Source: CAYYGL01 sp964471235
GTDB lineage: Bacteria; Calditrichota; Calditrichia; RBG-13-44-9; J075
Reading direction: 5' to 3'
Assembly: GCA_964471235.1 (NCBI GenBank)
Contig: CAYYGL010000004.1
Span: 1 to 57,016 of the forward strand
DNA length: 57,016 nucleotides
The notes beneath the pieces were generated by a model. The model saw nothing but the letters and a program-made list of their open reading frames with translations. It ran no database searches and was not told where the DNA came from. The position numbers were made by a program, and so were the translations under genes. Each line of letters starts with the position of its first letter. The first letter of the stretch is position 1. Below, one piece after another: positions 7,414 to 16,469 of this stretch.

Positions 7414-8403
7414 ATGAAAGCAATCGTTTGTACTAAATACGGGGCGCCTGAAGTGCTTCAGCTTACCGATCTTCAAAAGCCGCTCCCCAAACATAATGAA
7501 GCGCTGGTAAGAATACATGCCACGTCGGTTACCGCAGCCCATTGTATGATGCGGAAGGGCAGGCCCTTCTTTGGCAGATTATTCCTGGGACTCACCAGAC
7601 CCAAAGTCTCCATACCGGGAACGGATTTATCCGGAGAGATTGAAGCCACCGGTCCCGATGTAAAGCAATTTAAACCCGGAGATCAAATCATGGCAGCCAC
7701 CGATGTGGGCGGCGGGTGTTATGCGGAATATATATGTCTCTCGGAAACGGACGTTCTGGTGAAAAAACCCGGCAATTTCAGCCATGATGAAGCTTGTGCA
7801 ATCATCGATGGGGCTATGACGGCTCTGGTTTTTCTAAGAGACCATGGAAAAACTCGACCGGGGCAAAAGATCCTGATTAATGGTGCTTCCGGGGGGATCG
7901 GCGTCGCTGCGGTTCAACTCGCCAAATACTTTGGCGCTGAAGTGACGGGCGTTTGCAGTACAAATAATTTAGAGTTGGTGAAATCCCTGGGGGCAGACCA
8001 GGTCATTGATTATACCCGGGATGATTTCACCCGGGAGAAAAATGTCTACGATATCATTTTTGACACCGTGGGCAAGAGTTCGTTTAAACGATGTAAAAGT
8101 GCGCTGACTGCCAATGGCGTTTATCTCTCCCCGGTGCTTGATATGTCAATTCTTTTTCAAATGTTGTGGACATCAATATTGGGAAGCAAAAAAGTGAAAT
8201 TTGCGGCAACCGGATTGAGGAAAGCGGAGGAAAAAATCAAAGACCTGAAATTTCTGAATAAACTCATGGAAGCAGGAAAACTCAAAGCCGTCATTGATCG
8301 AATCTATTCATTGGAAGAAATTACTGGGGCGCATCAATATGTGGAAACAGGACATAAAAAGGGCAACGTCGTTATTACGCTGAGCAGTAGTAATGCCGAA
8401 TGA
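7414..8403 (+). CDS. MDR-family NAD(P)H oxidoreductase (quinone oxidoreductase-like)
   Basis: This 329-residue medium-chain dehydrogenase/reductase has an N-terminal GroES-like fold with the PGTDLSGEIEATG segment, and a Rossmann domain with the nucleotide motif NGASGGIGVAAVQLAK near residues 155-170. The catalytic and structural zinc cysteines of alcohol dehydrogenases are absent, which places it with zinc-independent quinone/enone reductases. AAAGGA before the ATG supports the start. It closes the plus-strand accessory run and converges on the feo operon. The substrate is unknown; reduction of quinones or reactive enones is typical. Confidence 0.88.
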   Translation: MKAIVCTKYGAPEVLQLTDLQKPLPKHNEALVRIHATSVTAAHCMMRKGRPFFGRLFLGLTRPKVSIPGTDLSGEIEATGPDVKQFKPGDQIMAATDVGGGCYAEYICLSETDVLVKKPGNFSHDEACAIIDGAMTALVFLRDHGKTRPGQKILINGASGGIGVAAVQLAKYFGAEVTGVCSTNNLELVKSLGADQVIDYTRDDFTREKNVYDIIFDTVGKSSFKRCKSALTANGVYLSPVLDMSILFQMLWTSILGSKKVKFAATGLRKAEEKIKDLKFLNKLMEAGKLKAVIDRIYSLEEITGAHQYVETGHKKGNVVITLSSSNAE

Positions 8404-8432
8404 TTAGAAGCAGCACATAACAACAAAAGCAC

Positions 8433-8460
8433 GGAATGTAGATTGCTGAGTTAACATTCC
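8433..8460. terminator. Hairpin between convergent genes
   Basis: GGAATGT (8433-8439) pairs with ACATTCC (8454-8460) across a 14-base loop. It lies 30 bases after the MDR gene in the convergent space before the DtxR-FeoA gene. No long T-run follows, so termination is only a possibility. Confidence 0.3.
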
Positions 8461-8607
8461 TTGTGGTTAAAAAAGCAGTTTGCCAATGTCAACCCCAATA
8501 GGACTCTGTTGGAGGAAATTCCCGGATGCAATTAGTCATACGCCACAATGCCATCCCAATTCGGCGCAGGGCATTTCCAATAAATCTCCATTCGTCGGGA
8601 TTGTCTT

Positions 8608-9276
8608 TCAGGACTGCTTGCCGTTTTCCGACAGTCTCTTCACATAAATTTCCCGGCAAATTTCTTCATCCAGGGCAAGGGTGGTTTCGCCAATCTGAAC
8701 CACATAGGAAGGTCTTTTTTGCACCAGTTTTATCTTATGTCCGGGATAAAGACCATACTGGTGCAACTGCTTCCATCGTTTCTGGTAAGAGGGCAGCATA
8801 TACACTATTCGAGCGCTTTCACCCACCGGAATGGCGGTCAGTTTTTGTACTACCGGGATCACTTCGTTGGTGTAGGAGAGGCAGCATTTTCCCGGGGGGA
8901 TGGGGCGATTGTGAGGACATACCTTGGGGTGACCTAAAAAAGTACAAACACTTTCGGTAACTTCCGGGGAAATAATATGCTCGAAACTGCACGCTAATTG
9001 TTCATAAGTAGTCGGCGTGGCGTCAAACACATCCGCAAAAAGGCGTTCCGAAAGTCGATGCCGGCGGATGATTTTCTCAGCTAAATATTCCCCCTGAGCC
9101 GTAAACTCCACCACCTCCCCTAAAATTTTGACCAGCCCTTTTTCCTGCATCTCGGAAAGCGTCTTCTCAAAATCGTCAATTTCTTCCAGGGTACGGATAT
9201 ATTCTATTTCGAAATGGTTATCTTCCCGGGCTGTCCAGATGGTGCGGAGGATATGGTCAATATGGGTGTCGGGCAT
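8608..9276 (-). CDS. DtxR-family metalloregulator fused to FeoA domain
   Basis: This 222-residue protein has a short N-terminal HTH-like region (1-70), the DtxR dimerisation/metal domain (70-128) with H73, E77 and the C96-x2-E99-H100 cluster, the family signature HPKVCPHNRPIP, and a C-terminal FeoA/SH3-like domain (about 138-215). DtxR proteins repress iron or manganese genes when metal-loaded. The N-terminal helix where recognition is expected is strongly acidic (EEIDDFEKTLSEM), unlike ordinary DtxR, so DNA binding may differ or be lost. It overlaps the upstream Cys-rich gene by 20 bases in the feoB operon and supplies the operon's only FeoA domain. AAGGAG lies before the start. Confidence 0.85.
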   Translation of the reverse strand: MPDTHIDHILRTIWTAREDNHFEIEYIRTLEEIDDFEKTLSEMQEKGLVKILGEVVEFTAQGEYLAEKIIRRHRLSERLFADVFDATPTTYEQLACSFEHIISPEVTESVCTFLGHPKVCPHNRPIPPGKCCLSYTNEVIPVVQKLTAIPVGESARIVYMLPSYQKRWKQLHQYGLYPGHKIKLVQKRPSYVVQIGETTLALDEEICREIYVKRLSENGKQS

Positions 9277-9457
9277 CTTCCGATTTCTCCTTTTGAGACC
9301 ACTTTCTCAGTAATTTAACCAGTTTGCTTTCCGGGGGCATTTCATATCCGCAATTCGGGCAGCAGGTGATGTTACAGCCGTGATTCAACGGGCAGGTGGT
9401 ACAGCGGGAGTTAACCCCTTCAGAGAATTTAAATCCGCACAATGGACACTGTATCAT
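9257..9457 (-). CDS. Cys-rich zinc-ribbon protein of the feoB operon
   Basis: This 66-residue protein begins MIQCPLCGFKF and carries CPLC, CTTC, a further Cys-rich stretch and CPNCGYEMP, then a basic tail. The paired CxxC motifs suggest a zinc ribbon or a small iron-sulfur or iron-binding protein. The ATG overlaps the feoB stop as ATGA (9454-9457), which points to translational coupling, so this start is chosen over an upstream one at 9487. Small Cys-rich partners of FeoB are known in several phyla. The biochemical role is not established from sequence. Confidence 0.75.
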   Translation of the reverse strand: MIQCPLCGFKFSEGVNSRCTTCPLNHGCNITCCPNCGYEMPPESKLVKLLRKWSQKEKSEDARHPY

Positions 9458-11457
9458 AATTGAATTCCTAACCAAATCAATATCCAATTTAAGATGCCGC
9501 TTACCAGCAGGGCAAACGGGATGATAAACGCCGACATCCGCAATGCTACTTTTATCCCCTGCTCTTTAATGATCATCAAAAGATTGGCAACGCAGGGCAT
9601 AAACAAACTGATGGCAACCATGCTCACCAGGACCTGATTGTTGGAGAGCAGCCCTTGTTTACTGAGGGTAAAAAGCCCTGCAGCGCCATAATCCCGGCGT
9701 AAGAAACCGATTAAAAATGCATCGGTGGCTTTTTCCGGAAGCCCCAGCCAACCTTTAACAACCGGGCTGGCAGCCACCCGGATGGCGGAAAGCAAATCCA
9801 GTTTGTCGAATAAGAATAAAATCGCAGTGCCTAAGATAAACAGCGGAATCACTTCCTTGAGGTACCATTCAATGCGGGCAATGGTTTTATAGATAATGTT
9901 CATCAGGGATGGCCGCCGGAATGGTGGAAGTTCGATGATGAAATCGGAACGCTCCCCGGGTAAAATTTTGCTGGAGAGATAGCCCACCAGGAATAAAATT
10001 GCCACAATAATTCCGACCCAGATTAAGGTGCCGGCAAGGGGGAGCACGGTGGTCATGGCTAATAACACACCTAATTGGGCAGAACAGGGCACCCCCAGGG
10101 CAAGCAGTAATGTAACAATCAACCGCTCTTTGCGGGTCTCCAGGATACGGGTGGTCAGGGTTGCCATGGTATCGCAGCCCAGTCCCAGTACCATTGGCAA
10201 AACGGCTTTGCCGTTTAAGCCCATAAAGCGGAATGCCCGGTTCATCATCACCGCCAGGCGGGGCAGGTAGCCGGAATCTTCCAGAACGCTGAACATCAAA
10301 AAGAAAGTGGTCACAATAGGCAGCACAATGGCAAACCCATAGGAGAGCGCCATGGTAATCACGCCGTATTCCCCCACCAAAAAATCCCGTAAAAAGGCGA
10401 TGGGAAGCACTTTATTAACTAACCAGATCGCCCCGGGATTGATATATTGACCGAAAACGGTATTTTCTAAAAAGTCAACCAGGGTACCGGCACCAAATAC
10501 GCCTACAATCTCATACATTAAAAACAGTACCACCAGAAGAATGGGAATTCCCCAGATTGGGTGAACCGAGTAGGTGCCTAAAAAGCGGGAAATTCCATTG
10601 AAAACTTTATCATGCTTGTGGTAAACCTGTTCTAAAATTTCATTCACTTTTTGGATGCGGGTTCGGGAAATGATGGCTTCCGGGGACTCTCCCAGGCGAG
10701 CGGTCAGATTGTTGACGATTTCACTGATCCGAACAATCTCTTCCGAAGAGACCCGTTTATTCAGCCAATTCTTGAGAGTATGGTCTCCGGAAAGCAGCAT
10801 TAAAGCAATAGCTCGTTTGGAGGGAGAGGAGTCGGGTAGATAAGATTCGATTTCGGTGACGGCGTTTTCTATCGGTTCCGGATAGGAAATGAAAAAATCT
10901 GTGGGCGGACTTTCCAACACCCGGGATAACAAATTCTCCAATCCGATTTTGCGAACGGCAATGGAACGATTAACGCTTATCCCCAGGATAGATTCCAGGG
11001 CTTCGATGTCAATTTCCACGCCGGCGGCTTTTGCTTCATCCATCATGTTCAGGTCTAAAACCAACGGTAGCCGGGTTTCTAAGAGCTGGATGGTCAGATA
11101 AAGGGTTCGATAAAGATTCTTACCATCCCCCACCTGGAGAACCGCACCAACTTCCTCGGAGAGAATAATATCTCTTGTGACCCGCTCATCTTCGGAATTG
11201 GGTAATAAGCTGTTTGCCCCGGGGGTATCAATTAATTGATACTCCTGCTCCTCGTATCTTACGGTACCCTGAAAAACATCAACCGTTGTTCCCGGGTAAT
11301 TGGAAACAGTTACATATTGTCCGGTGAGATGACCAAAGATGACGCTCTTCCCAACATTGGGGCTGCCGACAAGAGCAATGCGGTTGGATTCTTCAACATC
11401 AAATTTGGGTTTTATCGATTGCCTGGCAGTATTTTTCCGGCTGCTTATTTTTTCCAT
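9454..11457 (-). CDS. feoB: Ferrous iron transporter FeoB
   Basis: This 667-residue inner-membrane Fe(II) transporter has an N-terminal GTPase domain with G1 GSPNVGKS (31-38), G3 DTPG (77-80) and G4 NMMD (137-140). A helical insert follows, then two Gate-type membrane halves with conserved cysteines (GLGCDTMA, GVPCSAQLG, FMPCVANL). Length is slightly short but complete, and the N-terminal 25 residues before the G domain are a basic extension. No separate feoA gene is present; a FeoA domain sits on the regulator at the end of the operon. A 29-bp palindrome lies 118 bases upstream of the start and is a candidate operator. Confidence 0.96.
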   Translation of the reverse strand: MEKISSRKNTARQSIKPKFDVEESNRIALVGSPNVGKSVIFGHLTGQYVTVSNYPGTTVDVFQGTVRYEEQEYQLIDTPGANSLLPNSEDERVTRDIILSEEVGAVLQVGDGKNLYRTLYLTIQLLETRLPLVLDLNMMDEAKAAGVEIDIEALESILGISVNRSIAVRKIGLENLLSRVLESPPTDFFISYPEPIENAVTEIESYLPDSSPSKRAIALMLLSGDHTLKNWLNKRVSSEEIVRISEIVNNLTARLGESPEAIISRTRIQKVNEILEQVYHKHDKVFNGISRFLGTYSVHPIWGIPILLVVLFLMYEIVGVFGAGTLVDFLENTVFGQYINPGAIWLVNKVLPIAFLRDFLVGEYGVITMALSYGFAIVLPIVTTFFLMFSVLEDSGYLPRLAVMMNRAFRFMGLNGKAVLPMVLGLGCDTMATLTTRILETRKERLIVTLLLALGVPCSAQLGVLLAMTTVLPLAGTLIWVGIIVAILFLVGYLSSKILPGERSDFIIELPPFRRPSLMNIIYKTIARIEWYLKEVIPLFILGTAILFLFDKLDLLSAIRVAASPVVKGWLGLPEKATDAFLIGFLRRDYGAAGLFTLSKQGLLSNNQVLVSMVAISLFMPCVANLLMIIKEQGIKVALRMSAFIIPFALLVSGILNWILIWLGIQL

Positions 11458-11574
11458 AATTTATATTGAACAACGATTGCTATCTATGATAAATTGAATC
11501 ACTCTCTATTTTTTCTTCTTTCTCTGTAAATTACTATATCGAAATATTTTCTCTATTTCAATAAGGGAAAGAAT

Positions 11575-11603
11575 TAAGAATTACTATTGAATAGTAATTC
11601 TTA
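11575..11603. promoter_or_regulatory. 29-bp perfect palindrome upstream of feoB
   Basis: TAAGAATTACTAT (11575-11587) is a perfect inverted copy of ATAGTAATTCTTA (11591-11603) around TGA. It lies 118 bases before the feoB start and 225 bases after the M23 gene's stop on the same strand. It has no T-tract typical of a terminator, so I favour an operator, perhaps for the metalloregulator in the operon. It does not match the DtxR/IdeR consensus. The rest of 11458-11827 shows nothing recognisable. Confidence 0.45.
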
Positions 11604-11827
11604 CTTTTCTCGATGATGGTGGAGCAGGAAACGGTGGTAAATGAATGTGGCAGGAAAATAAACTTCTCCCTTTTTACGGAATACGGGGAAGAACATTACT
11701 CCAAAAGGAATGATGGATGGGAAACGACATTGCCGTCAAAAAGTGCTCGATTTTGTACAGAGGGGAAACTCTCGAAATGTGGTTAACAGGGGAGAGTGTG
11801 AAAAATGCGGTTCAGGTTCCGACAGCT

Positions 11828-12748
11828 TTAAAATTGGGAATCGTTCAGGAAAAATTTAAGCGGATTGATCGGATTGCCCTTGTAGTGAACTTCGTAATGA
11901 AGGTGAGAACTGGTTGCCAAGCCGGTACTCCCGACTTCACCGATTTTTTCACCCCGTTTCACGAATTGCCCTTTTCTCACATAAATTTTGTTCAGATGAC
12001 CGTAATAAGTCTCAAATCCATATTTATGATTTATTTTTACCATTTTACCAAAACCGCCATTGTAACCGGCATAAATAACATAGCCGTCGGCAGTCGCAAA
12101 GACCGGTGTGCCGCGGTTGGTTGCCAAATCAACCCCTTTATGGAAATGGTATTTATGTAAAATCGGATGAAAACGGTTTCCAAAACCACTGGAAAGATAG
12201 GCATGGTGCACCGGTTTTATTGCCGGTAGATAGCGAATGGAATCCTGTCGTCGTTCCACTGTGGTTAATAGTCGCTCGTAACTGGCTTTTTCCAGACGGA
12301 TTTCCCGTTGCAGGCGATCCAACGTTTCCAGATTTTTTATTAGCTTATCTCCCACAGCTAAATCCCGGAGTTGGTCGCGATTTTTCGACCCAATATCTGT
12401 CCCCCCAATCCCCACCTGTCGGACTTCTGCATTAATCGCGGGTAAATCCAGTATCGTTCTGATCTGATCATCCTTATTCTCAAGATGATTAATGTTCTCC
12501 CGCAGCACCGAAATTGTATTATCTATTTTCGCCAATTCATTTTGAAGCAGGTGGTTTTCTTTTTTTAATTGAGCAATTTTTGAATTTTGGGTAAAGTCCA
12601 CCACAAAATCGATCGAATATTTAAGAATTATAACACTTAAAATTAAGAGCGTGAGAACAGTGAGAAGAATGGTAGGAAAAGAGAGTGGAATTTCTTTTAT
12701 GTTAGATGTCTCAGAACTCTGGTAAACCAGTACCGTTTTCTTTTTCAT
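11828..12748 (-). CDS. M23 (LytM) peptidase with N-terminal anchor and coiled coil
   Basis: This 306-residue protein has a single N-terminal membrane segment (about 25-48), a coiled coil (about 55-95, NHLLQNELAKIDNTISVLRE), a linker, and a C-terminal M23 domain. The zinc ligands are HKGVD (H-x3-D) and HLHYE near residue 280. The layout matches the periplasmic endopeptidases or LytM activators used in cell division and envelope growth. All key residues are present, so catalysis is expected. The gene is on the same strand as the feo operon but 370 bases upstream, so it is probably a separate unit. Confidence 0.88.
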   Translation of the reverse strand: MKKKTVLVYQSSETSNIKEIPLSFPTILLTVLTLLILSVIILKYSIDFVVDFTQNSKIAQLKKENHLLQNELAKIDNTISVLRENINHLENKDDQIRTILDLPAINAEVRQVGIGGTDIGSKNRDQLRDLAVGDKLIKNLETLDRLQREIRLEKASYERLLTTVERRQDSIRYLPAIKPVHHAYLSSGFGNRFHPILHKYHFHKGVDLATNRGTPVFATADGYVIYAGYNGGFGKMVKINHKYGFETYYGHLNKIYVRKGQFVKRGEKIGEVGSTGLATSSHLHYEVHYKGNPINPLKFFLNDSQF

Positions 12749-12911
12749 TTATTTGCCTCAGTTTGATCAACTACGGTCAATTTCATAGCGCAAGTACGAT
12801 AAAGGGCTATGAAGTTAACGAAAAACACAATTTTTGTCAATACCCCTATTAAATAAAATCAATTTTTTTGCAAATTTTATTCTCGACACATTTTGAGAAA
12901 TTTTCAGCTCT

Positions 12912-12929
12912 TATACCGGAAGCGGTATA
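12912..12929. terminator. Short perfect hairpin
   Basis: TATACCG (12912-12918) pairs with CGGTATA (12923-12929) around a GAAG loop, 67 bases after the stop of the FnIII-like gene on the minus strand. A T-tract does not follow closely, so it may be an RNA hairpin of another kind. Confidence 0.35.
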
Positions 12930-12995
12930 TCCCATGGGGAGTTGCTGAAAAAGTTATATTGCTTGTGTGTGAGAAGATCATGAAGCTAAAAGAAT

Positions 12996-13391
12996 TTATT
13001 GAAAGAGGGCTTTGATGCTGCCCCAGGTTCGAGCGAGACTGCTGATTTTGGGGATAACAGAGATGGATTCGGTAAGTTGAACGGTTCCGTCTTGATTACG
13101 AATCCGTAATCGATAGTAAAAGATTGTTTTGGAATCAGCGATGGTGTTATCCGTGAATTGATAGGAACTGTTGCTGCCTTTGGGCTGAAGTTCCCCTACT
13201 TTTATAAAATTTTTATTGTTAATGCTCCGTTCTACAATGAACATTGCCACATTCACTTCTTCACCGGTCTTCCATTTTAAAATAATTTTATTCTGGGAGG
13301 GCTCCCCGCTGAATTCCATGATGGTTGCATCAGCCAGTAAGATGCTAAAGAGGGTTAACAGGGCAAAAAATGTGTAACAGAGTTGTCTCAT
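12996..13391 (-). CDS. Exported protein with one fibronectin-III-like domain
   Basis: This 131-residue protein starts with a signal peptide (FFALLTLFSILLADA) and continues as a single beta-sandwich of the FnIII type (about 25-112): NKIILKWKTGEE, FIVERSINNKNF, FYYRLRIRNQDG. This pattern is common in T9SS-type secreted proteins of FCB bacteria, but here the usual C-terminal sorting domain is missing and the protein ends just after the domain. It could be a small periplasmic or surface protein or the remnant of a longer one. No partner is evident. Confidence 0.7.
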   Translation of the reverse strand: MRQLCYTFFALLTLFSILLADATIMEFSGEPSQNKIILKWKTGEEVNVAMFIVERSINNKNFIKVGELQPKGSNSSYQFTDNTIADSKTIFYYRLRIRNQDGTVQLTESISVIPKISSLARTWGSIKALFQ

Positions 13392-13625
13392 GGATTTTCT
13401 TATCTCGTAAAATTGCTTTCCAAGTTATGGTATTCACTTATAAAAATCAAGCCCGGTTTAAATTTTTTGTTCACTTACCATTCATCCTGCCGGAGAGGAA
13501 GCGGTTCATTTTTCCCATTTCATTTTCTGTTAAAAACGCCTCTCTTTTTTGGGGATGAGGGAGGGAGAGTTGCCGAGGACGATAAATTACGATTGCGGGT
13601 ATCAAAGAATAATCGCGATATCAAT

Positions 13626-16322
13626 TTAAAAATCGAACCCCAGCGAAAAATAGAACAAACTGCGGTGATGAATTACCCGGGCGTAGGTGAATTGAATCGG
13701 ACCTAATAACGAGTTAACGGCAAAAGAGAAGGAAATGGAATGAAGAAAGTCCGATCGGCGAATTCGGTCATCCGGTCGTAACCAGGAGGCTCCCACGGCA
13801 TAATGGGAGATCAGATAGGTTTCCATGGGGTGTAGCAGGGGAATCCGGTACCGGATTTCCACACCGGTATGAATAAACTGTCGTCCGAATTTTTCTCGTT
13901 CGAAAAGACCGGGGAAGTCCTTTTGCCCCCCAAAAAAGAAAAATTCGGAAAACGGTAGAGTCAGGTCCGCACTGCCGGCATATAAATAAGGATGGTAATT
14001 AAACTGTTTCAAAAGAGGGAAATAGCCCTCAATTCCAATAAAAATTTTGGTAAATTTGACAGTGCCCCCCAGGATAGATTGATTGCCGGTTTCCCAGTAC
14101 CAGCGGTTGTAAATACCTTTATTGGGGAATGGTAAGCGGTCTCTTTTGTCTACCACAGAGCGAACTGCCAGCGAACGAAGTTCATACCCATCTTTGAAAT
14201 GAAACCCGGGAATACCGGAAAAGACATCGATATTTTCTATCCGTAGTTCCGCAGAAATAAGCCCCAACCGTTCAATTTGCTGTCCGATGACAAATCTACC
14301 GCCTCTCCGAATGATCATATAATCTCCCTGACGAGTAAATTGACGATAGAAGCGGTCTTCCCGTTCTTGATAATAAAAGTTAAGTCGAGAAGTGAGATAT
14401 GAATTGAACAATCGCACTGTATAAAATAACACCTCAGCCCGACGCCGGAAATCTCCCACTGCACCGAAGGCACTGGCTTTGATGGCGGTACCGGCAAAGT
14501 TGTCTGCCAGAAATTCTACAAATGCCTCGGTTCTTCTTTCCAGAGAAAAATGGGCACCCAGACGCGCTACATAATATTTCTTCTCCTTGACTTTGATAAT
14601 CAACCGGTTGCGATCGTTCACTCGCTCCAGGTTGATCAGCACCCGGTCAAACAAATTGGTGGCATAGATGTTTTGAATCCCCCGGGTAACCAGGCTGGCT
14701 TGAAACAAATCTCCGGCTTTCAATGGAAATTCTCTCAGGATAACAAAATCCCTGGTCAGTCGATTGCCTTTAATCCGAATCTCATCAATGAAGCCTTCAT
14801 CTAACGATACGGTTAATGTATGAGTGGTGCTGTCGTAATCAATGGTTTGAATTCGGGCTAAAGAGTGTCCCATCTGAACCAATTGATGCCGGAGGTGCCG
14901 TAAATCGGAAAATAATTGCTCGATGTTTAACAACTTTCCGGTATACCGGCGGGTTAACCGATTTATCAGGGAATCGGGCAAAATATGGTGGTGTCGAATC
15001 TTCATTTGGCGGATCACCGGGAATTTTTTACAAACATACCTCACCTGGCGATTCAGGGAATCCCCGGAGATAATTGCTCTCACATCCTCAAAATAACCAC
15101 TTCGATAAAGCGTTTTGAGATCCCCGATCACATCTTTACCGGTTATCCGCCTGCCGGTGTTGATGTGCAATTCATTGTGAAGGCGTTGCAGCGTTGCAGA
15201 ATTTAAACCGGCGCAGTGGAATGATGCCACAATGCCAAATTCCCGATCGTTGCTCAGGGAGGTGGTATCGTTTTCCTGAATCAGTCTGCGGATGGATTCG
15301 ATATTCTGCAGGGCGCATTGGTACCCGCGCGCAATAATGGAATCCGCATCATCAAAACTGCCGGCTTTATAGGGGCTCAAATTCGGTCGAAGGAGGATAT
15401 CTGCCTTCAATCGACTCTCTTCGGTGGGGGTTTGCATCATAATGGTGGTTACCTGGTCGGCAATTTCCCAGGGAGCGTTTATGTCGTTCCGGTTTCGGAG
15501 CGGAGAGCTGGCGTCTGCGGCGATTACCAGGGTTGCCCCTTCTTGCAGAGCAACATCCACCGGTAAATTATCCGTCACTCCGCCGTCTATCAACAACATG
15601 CTGTCAATTTCCACCGGGGCGAACAGCAGCGGAAACGCAATACTGGCGTTAATGGCTTCGGCAAGGTCGCCCCGGTCCAATACCACTTTTTGCCCGCTGA
15701 TTAAATCCGTTGCCACCACCCGAAAAGGGATTCTAAGGTGGTTAAAATCGTTTGCTGCCTGAAATTTGGCGGTAATCAGGAGATTATAGATGGTTTGAAA
15801 TATTTGTTGCCCCTGGGAAATAGAGGAAGGCACCACCGGCAGAACCCCTTCCAGGCGAAATTGTAGGAGGTGCCGCCGGGGGATGGATTTTTGTGCAAAA
15901 AACATCTGGGCGCGATGGGTCTCATCACTGAAGATGCTGTTCCAATCAATTTGAGAGATGATTTTGTGGATTTGATCAGCAGAGAACCCGGCGGCATAAA
16001 AACCGCCTACCACACTGCCAATACTGGTTCCCACAATTAAGTCCAGAGGGATATGGTTTTCCTCAAATGCTTTGAGGATGCCGATATGGGCAAGCCCCCG
16101 GGCGCCGCCGCCACTTAACACCAATGCAACCTTACGTTCCCGAATGGGATGGAATTCAAGATTGTGGAGGGGAAATTCGCTGGTGGTATCTTTCTTCAGA
16201 GTGATGTGTATTTCATCGGGGATTTCTCCCGCAAACAGCCCGGTGGTGCAAAACAGTCCGATTATCAGCCACTGCCAACAAAATGGAAATCGTTTGTATG
16301 GTGGTATTCGGAATATCTCCAT
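13626..16322 (-). CDS. Patatin-like phospholipase with POTRA and outer-membrane barrel
   Basis: This 898-residue protein has an N-terminal signal region (about 1-32) and a patatin domain with the oxyanion loop SGGGARG (70-76), nucleophile GTSIG (S100) and catalytic Asp in DGG (D246-G248). POTRA-like repeats (about 360-570) and a C-terminal BamA/TamA-like barrel (about 580-898, ending SLGFDF with terminal Phe) follow. This is the layout of PlpD-type (type Vd) autotransported lipases, where the barrel exports or displays the lipase. The Ser-Asp dyad is intact. It is downstream of the DUF4175 gene with a 147-base gap. Substrate is probably phospholipid, by family. Confidence 0.92.
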   Translation of the reverse strand: MEIFRIPPYKRFPFCWQWLIIGLFCTTGLFAGEIPDEIHITLKKDTTSEFPLHNLEFHPIRERKVALVLSGGGARGLAHIGILKAFEENHIPLDLIVGTSIGSVVGGFYAAGFSADQIHKIISQIDWNSIFSDETHRAQMFFAQKSIPRRHLLQFRLEGVLPVVPSSISQGQQIFQTIYNLLITAKFQAANDFNHLRIPFRVVATDLISGQKVVLDRGDLAEAINASIAFPLLFAPVEIDSMLLIDGGVTDNLPVDVALQEGATLVIAADASSPLRNRNDINAPWEIADQVTTIMMQTPTEESRLKADILLRPNLSPYKAGSFDDADSIIARGYQCALQNIESIRRLIQENDTTSLSNDREFGIVASFHCAGLNSATLQRLHNELHINTGRRITGKDVIGDLKTLYRSGYFEDVRAIISGDSLNRQVRYVCKKFPVIRQMKIRHHHILPDSLINRLTRRYTGKLLNIEQLFSDLRHLRHQLVQMGHSLARIQTIDYDSTTHTLTVSLDEGFIDEIRIKGNRLTRDFVILREFPLKAGDLFQASLVTRGIQNIYATNLFDRVLINLERVNDRNRLIIKVKEKKYYVARLGAHFSLERRTEAFVEFLADNFAGTAIKASAFGAVGDFRRRAEVLFYTVRLFNSYLTSRLNFYYQEREDRFYRQFTRQGDYMIIRRGGRFVIGQQIERLGLISAELRIENIDVFSGIPGFHFKDGYELRSLAVRSVVDKRDRLPFPNKGIYNRWYWETGNQSILGGTVKFTKIFIGIEGYFPLLKQFNYHPYLYAGSADLTLPFSEFFFFGGQKDFPGLFEREKFGRQFIHTGVEIRYRIPLLHPMETYLISHYAVGASWLRPDDRIRRSDFLHSISFSFAVNSLLGPIQFTYARVIHHRSLFYFSLGFDF

Positions 16323-16469
16323 CGGCTTTCAGTATGCCTCATTCCTATCAAGAACGGTGACAAGTCGGTTCGCGCGCGGTCAAGCACCGGTGCCCAAGTC
16401 CCGGATATTTTGTACCGCAGTTTAAACGATAGCGGCTACGCAAAAGAGTGGTCCCCTGGCAAGGGGTGG

